Below, piece after piece: positions 18,064 through 26,562 of a stretch of DNA of 49,712 nt; the first letter of the stretch is position 1; each line of letters starts with the position of its first letter. A program made the position numbers and the translations under genes. Below the pieces are notes generated by a model, which did no database searches, had not been told where the DNA came from, and saw only the letters and a program-made list of their open reading frames with translations. Where the stretch lies: contig JAPOJV010000006.1 of NCBI GenBank assembly GCA_029978085.1, positions 1 through 49,712 on the forward strand, in the 5' to 3' direction. Source of the stretch: a bacterium. GTDB taxonomy: Bacteria > Planctomycetota > Planctomycetia > Pirellulales > UBA1268.

Positions 18064-19500
18064 ATGCCGAACGAGTCTACAGGGGCGGCTCCCGCTCCGG
18101 TCGATCCCCACGCCTCCGCGTCCGCCGCCCAGCTCTCGCCGGTGGAGCGGGCCAGGCTGCAGCAGTGCTTCAATCGCGGCACGCAGAACGCGCCGACGAA
18201 TCTCGACTACGCGATCGAGATGTACACGATCTGCGTGATCGGCGATCCCGGCAATGCCGTCTACCTCCAGGCCCTGCTCGGCGTCCTCCGCCGCAAGCAC
18301 GGGCCGCGCAAGGGGGGCGGCCTCTCCGCCCTCTGGGCGACCGGCTCCCGCACGCAGCTCAAAAAACACGCGGCCAACGCCCAATGGCGAGACGTCATCA
18401 AGGCCGGCGTCGAGATCATCAAGGCCAATCCGGCCGACCACACCTGCCTGCTGGCCATGGCCGAGGCCTGCGGCAACCTGATGTTCTTCGAGGCGCAGGG
18501 GGTCTATCTCAAGGCCGCCCTCGACGCGGCGCCGGCCGACATCGAAGTGAACAAGCAGTGCGCCCGCTACGCCGCCAACCAGGGGCAGTTCGATCAGGCC
18601 ATCGCCTGCTGGGTGCGGATCTCGAACATGAAGGGCATGGGCGAGGAAGCCCAGCGGGAAATCGCGCGGCTGCAGGTCGAAAAGACGATCGTCGCCGGCC
18701 AGGGCATGTCGGGCCGCCCAGGCACCACGCGGCCGGCCGCGGCAGGCGGCGGCGACGCAGCGGGGGCCACAGGCGACCGCGTGGCCGAACTCAAGGCGGA
18801 GATTCAGCACAATCCCGCCGCCATCGAGGCCTACCTCGAACTGGCCGATCTGCTCGAGCGGGACGGCAGCGTCGATCAGGCGGAGCAGGTGCTCGCCCGG
18901 GCGCTGGCCGCTTCGGGCAACGACCTCAAGGTGCGGGAGCACGTCGAAGACCGACAGCTCCGCTGGGCCCGACACAAGGTGATGATCGCCGAGAAGCGGG
19001 TCGCGACGGATGATTCGCCCGACACGCGGGGCACGCTCGAGAAACTGAAGGCGGAACAGCTCAAGCGGGAGATCGACGTCTACTCGGCGCGGTGCATCCG
19101 CTACCCCGAGAACGTGATCTGGAAGTTCGAGCTGGCGATGCGGCTCAAGGCGGGGGGCAACCACGCCGAGGCGATCCGCCACTTCCAGGAGGTGCTCCAA
19201 GATCCCCGCCGGAAGGGGCAGGTCTCGCTGGAACTCGGGGAATGCTTCCAGAAGATCAAGCAGTATCAACTCGCGGCCCAGAACTACCAGACGGCCGTCG
19301 AGCTGCTGACCGACCGGGAGCTGGAGTTGCGGAAGCGGGCCCTCTATCGGGCGGGGGTGCTGGCCGCCGGACTCGGCGACGCCGACACCGCCCGCAAGCA
19401 TCTGGCGACCCTGGCCGGCCTCGACTTCGGCTACCGGGATGTGGCCCAGCGTCTGGACAAGCTGGGGTCCGGACACGATAACAATCCCTCACCCGAATAA
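18064..19500 (+). CDS. Tetratricopeptide-repeat protein
   Basis: 478 aa from the ATG at 18064; an open frame continues upstream through the divergent-promoter gap but the upstream part overlaps cobA. It has no signal peptide. TPR-like helix pairs begin at about residue 120 (ANPADHTCLLAMAEACGNL, AQGVYLKAALDAAPADIEV, NQGQFDQAIACWVRI). They resume near residue 240 (HNPAAIEAYLELADLLERDG) and near the C terminus (NHAEAIRHFQEVLQDP, QYQLAAQNYQTAVELL). A low-complexity Gly/Ala linker separates the two blocks. It is a cytoplasmic scaffold of unknown partner. rpsT follows after 41 bp. Confidence 0.85.
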   Translation: MPNESTGAAPAPVDPHASASAAQLSPVERARLQQCFNRGTQNAPTNLDYAIEMYTICVIGDPGNAVYLQALLGVLRRKHGPRKGGGLSALWATGSRTQLKKHAANAQWRDVIKAGVEIIKANPADHTCLLAMAEACGNLMFFEAQGVYLKAALDAAPADIEVNKQCARYAANQGQFDQAIACWVRISNMKGMGEEAQREIARLQVEKTIVAGQGMSGRPGTTRPAAAGGGDAAGATGDRVAELKAEIQHNPAAIEAYLELADLLERDGSVDQAEQVLARALAASGNDLKVREHVEDRQLRWARHKVMIAEKRVATDDSPDTRGTLEKLKAEQLKREIDVYSARCIRYPENVIWKFELAMRLKAGGNHAEAIRHFQEVLQDPRRKGQVSLELGECFQKIKQYQLAAQNYQTAVELLTDRELELRKRALYRAGVLAAGLGDADTARKHLATLAGLDFGYRDVAQRLDKLGSGHDNNPSPE

Positions 19501-19541
19501 CCCTTTCCCCCCTCCTCGCACGCCGCCAAGGACACGCCCGC

Positions 19542-19862
19542 ATGCCCCACTCCGCCAGCGCCAAGAAGCGCCACCGCCAGAACCTCCGCAACCGTGACCG
19601 CAACCGCGCCGTGAAGTCGGCCATCAAGTCGGAGGTGCGGAAGGTGCTCGAGGCCATTTCGACGGGCGACGTCGGCGGCGCCAAGGAGCATCTGAAGACG
19701 GTCGCCAAGCGGGCCGATCAGGCCGCGGCGAAGAAGACCATCCACCGCAATCGTGCCGCCCGCATCAAGTCGCGGCTCTCCGCCCGCGTGAAGGCCGCCT
19801 CCACCGGAGCCCCGGCGAAGGCCGCGCCGGCCAAGGGCCAGAAGAAGGCCGCGAAGGCGTAG
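19542..19862 (+). CDS. rpsT: Small ribosomal subunit protein bS20
   Basis: 106 aa, highly basic. The N terminus, MPHSASAKKRHRQNLRNRDR, is the 16S rRNA-binding helix of bS20, and KKTIHRNRAARIKSRLSARV is the conserved C-terminal helix. The tail is extended with Ala/Lys/Pro repeats (PAKAAPAKGQKKAAKA). AAGGA precedes the ATG at good spacing. It stands alone apart from the TPR gene upstream. Palindromic cluster 4 begins 8 bp after the stop codon, where the transcript should end. Confidence 0.97.
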   Translation: MPHSASAKKRHRQNLRNRDRNRAVKSAIKSEVRKVLEAISTGDVGGAKEHLKTVAKRADQAAAKKTIHRNRAARIKSRLSARVKAASTGAPAKAAPAKGQKKAAKA

Positions 19863-19870
19863 GCCGGAAA

Positions 19871-20023
19871 GTAGCCCGGTCACGGTAGCCCGGTCACGGT
19901 AGCCCGGTCACGGTAGCCCGGTCACGCCGTGACCGGAAGCATGTCACGGCGTGACAAGCCCACACCGGAAGCATGTCACGGCGTGACAAGCCCACACCGG
20001 AAAGCAAGTCACGGCGTGACTTG
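19871..20023. repeat. Palindromic repeat cluster 4, with 14-bp tandem GTAGCCCGGTCACG x4
   Basis: The 14-mer GTAGCCCGGTCACG is repeated exactly four times from 19871. The fourth copy runs into CCGGTCACGCCGTGACCGG (19918-19936). Two units CATGTCACGGCGTGACAAG follow (19940-19958 and 19972-19990), whose outer arms no longer match. Then comes a perfect CAAGTCACGGCGTGACTTG (20005-20023). It lies between convergent rpsT and pyrK. Confidence 0.95.
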
Positions 20024-20043
20024 CCGACACCGGCCCACCAGCT

Positions 20044-20931
20044 TCATTCGCCCCACACGACGTCCCGCGAGTCGAACACCGGCCCCTCGATGCACGTGCG
20101 GCGGTAGTCCCAACTGCCATCGGGCTGGCGAATGCGGGCCACGCACGTGAAGCAGATGCCCACGCCACAGGCCATCGGCTCCTCGAGCGAGACGTGGCAA
20201 CCGGTCTGACGGCCAGCCGCCCACTGTGCCACGGCCGCCATCATCGGGCCCGGACCGCAGCAGGCCACGTGCATCGATTCGCCACCACTCGCCCCTGACG
20301 ACACGACCGTGTCGAGCAGATCGACCACGGTGCCGCGAATCCCAGCCGAGCCGTCGAGCGTGGCGAGATGGACGTCGAAGCCGGCCGCACGGAAATCATC
20401 CACGTCGCCGAACATGCCCGCATGCCGGGCGCCCCAGCAGAACGTCACGCGGCGGGCCCGCGGCGCCGATCGGGCAGGCGAGCCATACGCGGCCTGACCG
20501 AGCCGCTCGCGGCCGAGGGAGAGGAGCGCCGTCTGGCCGATGCCGCCGGCCACGAGCACGAGGTGATCGACTGCGGGGAGATCGAAGCCGTTGCCGAGCG
20601 GCCCCCACACCGTCAGCTCGTCGCCGACCCGGAGGCCGGGCAGGGCCGTCGTGAACTTGCCGTGCACGAGATAGATGAAGTCGGCGTGACGGCGACGGCC
20701 GTCGACGGCGAACGTGTCGTAGACGGCGAGCGGCCGGGCAAGGAGCGGGTCGGCGCGGTCGGGAATCCGCAGCATCGCAAACTGGCCCGGCACGGCCCGC
20801 TCGGCGATCTCCGGGCAGTCGAGGCGAATCCGCCAGGTCCGTTCCGCGACCTGGGTGTGAGCCACGATCCGGGCCCGGAGGTGACTGGCATGATCGGCGT
20901 GGCAGACGGCAGCTGGAGCGGCGGCAGTCAT
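20044..20931 (-). CDS. pyrK: Dihydroorotate dehydrogenase electron-transfer subunit (PyrK-like)
   Basis: 295 aa. It is a ferredoxin-reductase-type flavoprotein that carries electrons from the PyrD FMN through a [2Fe-2S] cluster and FAD to NAD. The FAD-binding region has PGQFAMLRIPD and DPLLARPLAVYD. The NAD-binding region starts LVLVAGGIGQTALLSL. The C terminus has the PyrK cluster motif MACGVGICFTCV followed by TCIEGPVF, supplying four Cys. No pyrD is adjacent. Its start overlaps the end of the pseudouridine synthase gene by 4 bp, so translation is probably coupled. The name rests on the C-terminal cluster; related reductases are possible. Confidence 0.88.
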   Translation of the reverse strand: MTAAAPAAVCHADHASHLRARIVAHTQVAERTWRIRLDCPEIAERAVPGQFAMLRIPDRADPLLARPLAVYDTFAVDGRRRHADFIYLVHGKFTTALPGLRVGDELTVWGPLGNGFDLPAVDHLVLVAGGIGQTALLSLGRERLGQAAYGSPARSAPRARRVTFCWGARHAGMFGDVDDFRAAGFDVHLATLDGSAGIRGTVVDLLDTVVSSGASGGESMHVACCGPGPMMAAVAQWAAGRQTGCHVSLEEPMACGVGICFTCVARIRQPDGSWDYRRTCIEGPVFDSRDVVWGE

Positions 20932-22118
20932 GCCTCACCCCCCTGCCCTGGCCGGCTCCCCTTCGGGGCTCGCCATGTCGAGGCCTTGCCGGGCCGCTTC
21001 CGCCGCGTCGGTCGCATCGGCTGACCGGGCTTCGCCGGCCGGCCGCCGGGGCGACCATCGGGGCGGCCTGAGCCAGCAGGTCGGCCAGCTCCAGTCGGTC
21101 GTCCAATAGCGCCTGGTCGTCCAGCAGCGCCTGCTCGGCCTGTCGTGCCCGTTCGTCCCGTCGTGCCGGGGCGGCCTGCAGCTGCCGGCCGCCCGGGCCC
21201 GCGTGGCCCAGGCTTGCCACCGCCTGCCGCGCCACGCCCGACGCCGCGTGGGGCACCGCGTCCCCCGGCGGACGGCCGTCCGCCCGCTCCGGGCCGCCCC
21301 CGCGGCCGCCGCTCCCGATCCTCTGCGGGCATCCGCTCGGCATCGGGGCCGACGGCAGCCAGCGCGTCGCGCCGCAGTTCGTCGGCCTCGCTCCACGACA
21401 GCGGCCGCCATTGTCCGGGCAGCAGGTTGCCGAGCGACAGCCCGCCCACGGCGACCCGCTTCAGCTGATGCACCTTGTGGCCGAGCCGGGCGAGCATCCG
21501 GCGGATCTCGCGGTTCTTGCCCTCGTCGAGCACCATCTCCAGGACGGCGCTCTGCTTGTGCTGCGACTTGATCGCCACCCGCTTCGCGTGTACCTCGCCC
21601 TCGGCGAGCCGGATGCCCCGCCGCAGCTTCTCGAGCAGTTCTTCGTTCGGCACGCCCGCAACCTGCACGAGGTATTTCTTCTCGACTCCGTAGCGCGGAT
21701 GGGCGAGCAGATTGGCGAGCGGTCCATCGTTGGTGAGCAGGATCAGCCCCTCGCTCATGCGGTCGAGCCGGCCGATCGCAAACAGCCGCTGGTCGCCCGG
21801 CACCAGATCGACCACGCGGGGCCGGCCCGTTGGATCGTAGTTCGTGGTCACCACCCCGACGGGCTTGTTGAGCAGGTAGACGACGCGGCGGACCTTTGGC
21901 AGCCGCTCGCCGTCGACGCGGATCTCCTGCTTCTCGGGATCGACGCGGCTGCCGAGTTGCGTGACGACCTGCCGATCGACCTCGACACGGCCGGTCGTGA
22001 TCAGCTCCTCGCAGGCCCGGCGGCTCCCGAGGCCGGCGGCTGCGAGCACCTTCTGCAGCCGCTCCAGGCCGTCGTCGGGTGCGCGGGGTTTGCGAAACGG
22101 CTTCTCAGGGGGGGGCAT
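20928..22118 (-). CDS. rluB: Pseudouridine synthase, RluB/RsuA family, with long low-complexity tail
   Basis: 396 aa. Residues ~17-63 form an S4 RNA-binding domain (RLQKVLAAAGLGSRRACEEL). The catalytic domain follows, with the active-site Asp in GRLDRMSEGLILLTNDG and the C-terminal IREIRRMLARLGHKV-like segment. It modifies uridine in rRNA, probably large-subunit rRNA if a true RluB. From about residue 265 to the end the protein is a Gly/Arg/Pro/Ala tail with repeated GRPG, GRTG and GRAG units, ending in the basic PTRRKRPGK. Such tails often bind RNA non-specifically. It overlaps pyrK by 4 bp. Confidence 0.93.
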   Translation of the reverse strand: MPPPEKPFRKPRAPDDGLERLQKVLAAAGLGSRRACEELITTGRVEVDRQVVTQLGSRVDPEKQEIRVDGERLPKVRRVVYLLNKPVGVVTTNYDPTGRPRVVDLVPGDQRLFAIGRLDRMSEGLILLTNDGPLANLLAHPRYGVEKKYLVQVAGVPNEELLEKLRRGIRLAEGEVHAKRVAIKSQHKQSAVLEMVLDEGKNREIRRMLARLGHKVHQLKRVAVGGLSLGNLLPGQWRPLSWSEADELRRDALAAVGPDAERMPAEDRERRPRGRPGAGGRPSAGGRGAPRGVGRGAAGGGKPGPRGPGRPAAAGRPGTTGRTGTTGRAGAAGRPGAIGRPTGAGRPAGSGRPDGRPGGRPAKPGQPMRPTRRKRPGKASTWRAPKGSRPGQGGEA

Positions 22119-22201
22119 GCGGGTCTTCTCGCGGGTGTCACTCGGGTGAGACCGCGATCATACACGCCCCGCTGGCACGCCGGGGGCCGGGGGTCAGCGC
22201 G

Positions 22202-22465
22202 TCACTGCAACGGCTGGCTCCACCAGCGGGAGCGACGGACTTCGGGCACCGGCTCGGCGTAGTCGCGGGGCCGGCTGCCGTCCATGATGCCGTACTGCCG
22301 GAAGGCATAGGGGCCGATGTCGTTCTGCATGTAGGGATCGAACCGGACGGCCTTCCGCTGCTGATTGCGGGCGGGGCCGGGCTCCAGCCACTGGGGCTTG
22401 CCGAGCGACGCGCAGCCCGTGGCCGCGAGCACGACGAACGTGAGCAGCGTGAGGGCAGACTTCAT
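22202..22465 (-). CDS. Small lipoprotein
   Basis: 87 aa. The N-terminal signal MKSALTLLTFVVLAATGC ends in a lipobox (LAATGC), so Cys18 should be lipidated. The mature part is about 70 residues, rich in Pro, Arg and Tyr (FDPYMQNDIGPYAFRQYG). Family not recognised beyond resemblance to short planctomycete lipoproteins. It lies downstream of manA on the same strand, separated from it by palindromic cluster 5. Confidence 0.7.
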   Translation of the reverse strand: MKSALTLLTFVVLAATGCASLGKPQWLEPGPARNQQRKAVRFDPYMQNDIGPYAFRQYGIMDGSRPRDYAEPVPEVRRSRWWSQPLQ

Positions 22466-22540
22466 ACGTCCATCCGGGGGGGCGAGGGATGGGGAGTGTA
22501 GAACCGCGGGCCCGGCCGCCCTAGGCCGGTTTCGGGGCCC

Positions 22541-22645
22541 CGTAGGCCCGTCGCGACCCCCGTAGGCATGTCACGCCGTGACATGTTTTCCGGGTGGTCG
22601 TGTCACGCCGTGACATGTTTTCCGGTCACGGCGTGACCGGACTAC
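22541..22645. repeat. Palindromic repeat cluster 5 (inverted orientation)
   Basis: CGTAGGC occurs twice (22541 and 22561) before CATGTCACGCCGTGACATG (22567-22585). A partial unit with core 22602-22614 follows, then CCGGTCACGGCGTGACCGG (22622-22640) and CTAC. Read on the minus strand it has the same order as the other clusters. The CTA at 22642-22644 is the stop codon of manA. Confidence 0.92.
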
Positions 22646-23619
22646 CCGCCCGGCGTCACGTGCAGGAGCTTGGCCGGACCGTCGGCTCCGGCCGTCGCCC
22701 GCACCTGCTGTCGCGGGAGCGAGGCCGGCAGCAGTACGCACGAGCCCCGGCCGAGCGGCGGCAGATTCCACGCGGGATCGAGCGCGACCTCACCCGAAAG
22801 CACGGCCAGCAGATGACACGTGCCATCCCCGGCAACCTCCCAGTGCCCCTGCGGCACCACCTCGTCGAACGAAAAATAATCGCAGCGCACGAGTCGCCGC
22901 ACCGAGAGATCATCCGTGGCCGCGGGCGTTACCGGCGCGACCGGCCCGAACCGTGTGACGGCATCGAGCCCGGCCTCGATGTGCAGCGGACGCGGTCGGC
23001 CGTCTGGCCCCGTGCGGTTCCAGTCGAAGAGTCGATAGGTGACGTCGCTCGCCTGCTGGATCTCGGCCACGAGCAGTCCGGCACCGATCGCGTGCACGGT
23101 GCCGGCCGGGATGAACACGCAGTCGCCGACTCGCGGCTCGAACGAGTGCAGCACCTCCGCACAGCGGCCCGCGCGAATCGCCGCCTCCAGTTCCGCCCTG
23201 CCCACGTTCTCGCGCAGACCCGCATAGATCCGACTGCCGGCTGCGGCATCGACGACATACCAGGCTTCGGTCTTGCCGAGGTCGGGGGGCGTGAGCCGCG
23301 CAGCCCGGGCGTCGTCCGGATGCACCTGCACGGACAGGTCGCGCTGCGCGTCGAGAAACTTGAACAACAGCGGAAACGCCGGCGGCGCCGCCAGTCCCCC
23401 GAGCAGATCACCAGCCCGCTCGCGGACGAGCGAGCCGAGTGTCGTGCCGGCGAGCGGACCGGCGGCGACGATGCTTTGGTCGGCGCCGTGGTCCACGATC
23501 TCCCACGACTCGGCGAAGTCGTCGCCCGGCGGCAGTGTGCGGCCGAGGGCCGTGGCGAACCGGCGACCACCCCAGAGGTAGCGGCGGTAGAGGGGCTCGA
23601 ACGTCAGCGGCGGAAGCAT
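22642..23619 (-). CDS. manA: Type I mannose-6-phosphate isomerase family protein
   Basis: 325 aa from the ATG at 23619. This is preferred to the GTG at 23625, which would place the GGAG only 4 nt away. Cupin-type zinc metalloenzyme interconverting mannose 6-phosphate and fructose 6-phosphate. Metal ligands are visible in FLDAQRDLSVQVHPDD (Gln, His), LGKTEAWYV (Glu) and IPAGTVHAIGAG (His). The N terminus (PLYRRYLWGGRRF) is typical of the short bacterial form. The stop codon is supplied by palindromic cluster 5. Upstream, after 25 bp, is a small membrane protein gene on the same strand. Confidence 0.92.
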   Translation of the reverse strand: MLPPLTFEPLYRRYLWGGRRFATALGRTLPPGDDFAESWEIVDHGADQSIVAAGPLAGTTLGSLVRERAGDLLGGLAAPPAFPLLFKFLDAQRDLSVQVHPDDARAARLTPPDLGKTEAWYVVDAAAGSRIYAGLRENVGRAELEAAIRAGRCAEVLHSFEPRVGDCVFIPAGTVHAIGAGLLVAEIQQASDVTYRLFDWNRTGPDGRPRPLHIEAGLDAVTRFGPVAPVTPAATDDLSVRRLVRCDYFSFDEVVPQGHWEVAGDGTCHLLAVLSGEVALDPAWNLPPLGRGSCVLLPASLPRQQVRATAGADGPAKLLHVTPGG

Positions 23620-23644
23620 GGGCACGGCACTCCGTGGCCGCCGG

Positions 23645-23815
23645 TCAGGTCCCGGCCAGCCCCTCGAGGATCCGGCCGATCCAGAAACAGCAGACCGCAG
23701 CCACGAGCAGCATCAGCATCTGCCCGAGCGTGATCCGATGGTTGAGCTCGAGGATGATCGCGAACGCGGGAATCCCCAGGCCCAGTAGCTGCCCGAACCG
23801 GCCGATGGCTCTCAT
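23645..23815 (-). CDS. Small membrane protein
   Basis: 56 aa from the ATG at 23815, giving MRAIGRFGQLLGLGIPAFAI. An upstream start at 23860 would add 15 non-hydrophobic residues and is less likely. There are two hydrophobic stretches (residues ~8-24 and ~33-48) joined by ELNHRITLG. The function is not recognised. It is divergent from tpx (121-bp gap) and lies just upstream of manA. Confidence 0.55.
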   Translation of the reverse strand: MRAIGRFGQLLGLGIPAFAIILELNHRITLGQMLMLLVAAVCCFWIGRILEGLAGT

Positions 23816-23936
23816 GGCGGGGATTGTAGCGGCGGCTTGCCGATCCGCCCGAGACCGCAATACTGCCGGCGAACGGGAGCGACGCGGATCCCCGGTCGCC
23901 GGTTCAGTTCCGAGGCATCATTCAGGAGATTCACGC

Positions 23937-24458
23937 ATGGGTCGGCACGGCGCAGTGACGTTCAAGGGCAATCCGCTGACGCTGGTGGGCGAGGAAGTGA
24001 AGGTGGGCGCCCCGGCCCCCGACTTCGATCTCTGCGCCTATGAGTCGGGCTCGATGAACCACATCCGCAAGGCCGACCTCCTTGGCAAGCCCGCCTTCAT
24101 CAGCGTGGTGCCGTCGCTCGACACCCCCGTCTGCCAGGTGCAGACGAAGACGTTCAACAAGCGGCTGGCCGCCCTCGGCGACAAAGTCACGGCCCTCACC
24201 GTGAGCCTCGACCTCCCGTTCGCGATGAACCGCTTCTGCGGCGCGGAAGACATCACGTCGATGCGGAATGGCAGCGACTACATGGACCGCAGCTTCGGCA
24301 CCCACTGGGGCGTGCTGATCGACGAGCTGAAGATTCTGGCCCGAGCCGTGTTCGTGCTCGACGCCCAGGGCATCGTTCGCTACGCCGAAGTGGTGAAGGA
24401 AGTGGCCAGCGAGCCCGACTACGACGCCGCCCTCGCCGCACTCGAGAAGCTGGCGTAG
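23937..24458 (+). CDS. tpx: Thiol peroxidase (Tpx, atypical 2-Cys peroxiredoxin)
   Basis: 173 aa from the ATG at 23937. It reduces hydroperoxides with thioredoxin as electron donor. Peroxiredoxin fold: VTFKGNPLTLVGEEVKVG at the N terminus is the Tpx signature. The peroxidatic Cys is in PSLDTPVCQVQTKTFN and the resolving Cys in MNRFCGAEDI, 34 residues later, as expected for Tpx. The first motif has Leu where the family usually has Ile. The C terminus (YDAALAALEKL) is standard. Downstream is a 376-bp repeat-filled stretch. Confidence 0.96.
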   Translation: MGRHGAVTFKGNPLTLVGEEVKVGAPAPDFDLCAYESGSMNHIRKADLLGKPAFISVVPSLDTPVCQVQTKTFNKRLAALGDKVTALTVSLDLPFAMNRFCGAEDITSMRNGSDYMDRSFGTHWGVLIDELKILARAVFVLDAQGIVRYAEVVKEVASEPDYDAALAALEKLA

Positions 24459-24527
24459 TTCGGTCAGACGGACGCAAGGGCCGAGCACCTCGTCAACTCG
24501 CAGAAACCGCTCTCCTGCTGGCAATAC

Positions 24528-24692
24528 GCCGTGAGGGGCTGCCGATGCCCCGTCGCCGGCGTATGCCGCCGAGCGCAGGCAGGATGCCGAAGCGAAGGCG
24601 GCATCGAGCGAGCGAAGAACAGGATGTTCGTAGCGAGCGTCCGGCGACGGGGCATGGGCAGCCCCGAACTTCCACCACACGGGGCCGACCTG
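24528..24692 (-). repeat. Interspersed repeat family A, copy 2 (inverted)
   Basis: It reads GCCGTGAGGGGCTGCC ... GCCGGCGTATGCCGCCGAGCGCAGG ... AACAGGATGTTCGTAGCGAGCG ... GGCAGCCCCGAAC ... GGCCGACCTGCC, the reverse complement of copy 1 block by block. With family C and a partial A it fills the gene-free stretch 24459-24834 between tpx and the VWA gene. Confidence 0.8.
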
Positions 24693-24757
24693 CCGAGGAA
24701 TAGACGGTTCTGCGGTGTTCAGACCGCGGGCCGCATGCGGAGCATGCGGACTACGGT
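24693..24757. repeat. Interspersed repeat family C, copy 1, with two hairpins
   Basis: It contains GCGGT-GTTCAG-ACCGC (24712-24727) and CCGCATGC-GGA-GCATGCGG (24731-24749). The same pair recurs at 36342-36405, where the second stem has become CCACATGC/GCATGTGG, a compensated base-pair change. Confidence 0.8.
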
Positions 24758-24797
24758 TCGTAGCGAGCGTCCGGCGACGGGGCATGGGCAGCCCCGA
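24756..24797. repeat. 42-bp exact direct repeat of part of family A copy 2
   Basis: GTTCGTAGCGAGCGTCCGGC and the 22 bases after it duplicate 24626-24667 exactly, 130 bp apart. It flanks family C, so C is bracketed by two identical A fragments. Confidence 0.9.
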
Positions 24798-24834
24798 GCC
24801 CACGCCACTGACGACCAGCCCCTACAATGGAGTC

Positions 24835-26550
24835 ATGCCACACCGCGACTCGCTTGGCGGGATCGTCCACACGTACCAGCGGTACGATCCGGCGCGGATC
24901 CCGCCGCCGCGGCCTCCGGCGGCCGACCTTGTGTCGGCGGCGATGGAGCACCTGCTCGAATACGGTGATTCGGCCGACGCGGAGTTCACCGAGGAGCAAC
25001 TGGCGGCTGCGATCGAGCTTGACCCGGAGCAGTTTCGCAACCTCGGTCCGTCGCTCGACTCGCTGAAGCGGCTCCTGCAGGAGCAGCGACGGAAGCTGCT
25101 GGAGACCTACGAGACCGCGACGGTGCGGAAGAAGGCCCGGAATGCGTTTCGCACGGCCGCCCAGCAGGCGCGGCCGCCGGCGGCGTTCCGTCAGGAATTC
25201 GAGCGGGCGGTGCGCGAGGAGCGGCTCCAGAGGCTGGAGCGGCTCTGGTATGCGCAGGACGACGACCAGAGCCGGTTCGGCGCCGAACTGGCGGGGCTGA
25301 TCGACCGGCTTGGCGAGGTCTACGAGATCGACGAGCTGGCCGCGAAGTGGACGTTCACCGGCCGCGAGAAGCTCACGGTGCCCGAGGCGCTGGAGGTGAA
25401 GCGGCGGCTCGAGGAGATCGACGATCTGCTCAAGCAGTTGGAGGCGGCCCGGGAGAATGCCCAGCTCTATTTCATCGACATGGACAAGCTCGGCCGCTAC
25501 GTCGAGCAGGGGGAGCTCGACGATCTCGACCGCCTCAGGCGGCAGGTGCAGGCGATGGTCGAGCAGATGGCAGCGCAGCAGGGGCTGGAGCGAACGAAGC
25601 GCGGCTACGAGCTCACGCCCAAGGCGATGCGGACGTTCCAGGGCAAGCTGCTGGAAAAAATCTTCTCGTCGCTCGATCCGTCGCGGACGGGCCGGCATCA
25701 GGTGAACGTGACGGGCGACGGCGCGGTCGAGCTCGTGCCGACGCGACCGTACGAGTTCGGCGACTCGGTGGCCCACATGGACATTCCCGGCTCGCTCGTG
25801 AACGCGATGCTGCGGCAGGCGGGCGAGCCCGCCGGCGGCCGGCTGCGACTGACGCCCCGCGACATCGAGGTCCACCGCACGCGGAACACACCGAAGTGCG
25901 CCACGACGGTCGTGCTCGATATGAGCGGCTCGATGCGATATGGCGGCACGTACATCAACGTCAAGCGGATGGCGCTGGCCCTGCAGGGGCTCGTCCACCG
26001 GGAGTTTCCTGGCGACTTCCTCCAGTTCATCGAGATGGCGTCGTTCGCCAAGCCGCGGTCCGCGGGGGAGATCGTGAAGCTCCTGCCGAAGCCGGTCACG
26101 ATCTTCGACTCGGTCGTGCGGCTGCGGGCCGACATGAGCGATCCGCGGATCACGGAGGCCGACGTGCCTCCCCACTTCACCAATATCCAGCATGCGTTGC
26201 AGCTCGCGCGGCAGCACCTTGCCAGGCAGGACACGCCAAACAAACAGGTGATCATCATCACCGACGGGCTGCCCACGGCCCACTTCGAAGGGAGCGAGCT
26301 CTATCTGCTCTACCCGCCGCACCGGCGAACGGAGGAGGCGACGATCCGCGAGGCGCAGGCCTGCCGCCGCGAGGGCATCACCGTGAACGTGTTCCTGCTT
26401 TCAGGCTGGTCGCAGTCGCGGGAGGACATTCAGTTCGCCTATCGGCTCGCGGAGACGGCGCGGGGCCGCGTGTTCTTCACTGCCGGGAAGGACCTCGACC
26501 GGTTCGTCGTCTGGGACTACGTCTCCCGCCGCCGCTCGATCATCGGGTGA
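24835..26550 (+). CDS. von Willebrand factor A domain protein
   Basis: 571 aa from the ATG at 24835, with GGAG just upstream. The N-terminal ~300 residues are helical and charged (coiled-coil-like, for example ERLQRLERLWYAQDDD and VPEALEVKRRLEEIDDLLKQ). A VWA domain starts near residue 355: MIDAS motif DMSGSM, then VKRMALALQGLV, and the distal ITDGLPTAHF. There is no signal peptide or membrane helix, so it is cytoplasmic. Proteins of this form commonly work with MoxR-type AAA+ ATPases as chaperones; none is linked here, so that role is inference. It converges on the 26606 gene. Confidence 0.88.
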   Translation: MPHRDSLGGIVHTYQRYDPARIPPPRPPAADLVSAAMEHLLEYGDSADAEFTEEQLAAAIELDPEQFRNLGPSLDSLKRLLQEQRRKLLETYETATVRKKARNAFRTAAQQARPPAAFRQEFERAVREERLQRLERLWYAQDDDQSRFGAELAGLIDRLGEVYEIDELAAKWTFTGREKLTVPEALEVKRRLEEIDDLLKQLEAARENAQLYFIDMDKLGRYVEQGELDDLDRLRRQVQAMVEQMAAQQGLERTKRGYELTPKAMRTFQGKLLEKIFSSLDPSRTGRHQVNVTGDGAVELVPTRPYEFGDSVAHMDIPGSLVNAMLRQAGEPAGGRLRLTPRDIEVHRTRNTPKCATTVVLDMSGSMRYGGTYINVKRMALALQGLVHREFPGDFLQFIEMASFAKPRSAGEIVKLLPKPVTIFDSVVRLRADMSDPRITEADVPPHFTNIQHALQLARQHLARQDTPNKQVIIITDGLPTAHFEGSELYLLYPPHRRTEEATIREAQACRREGITVNVFLLSGWSQSREDIQFAYRLAETARGRVFFTAGKDLDRFVVWDYVSRRRSIIG

Positions 26551-26562
26551 TTGCGGTGTGGG

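Noticed and set aside
24464-24803. Short open frames inside the repeat region
   Set aside because: The same peptide strings recur wherever family A occurs, on either strand, with no start signal; they reflect the repeat, not a protein.
24823-24828. TACAAT as a -10 for the VWA gene
   Set aside because: It ends 6 nt before the ATG and is followed by a good SD (GGAG), which a leaderless start would not need; no -35 is visible.
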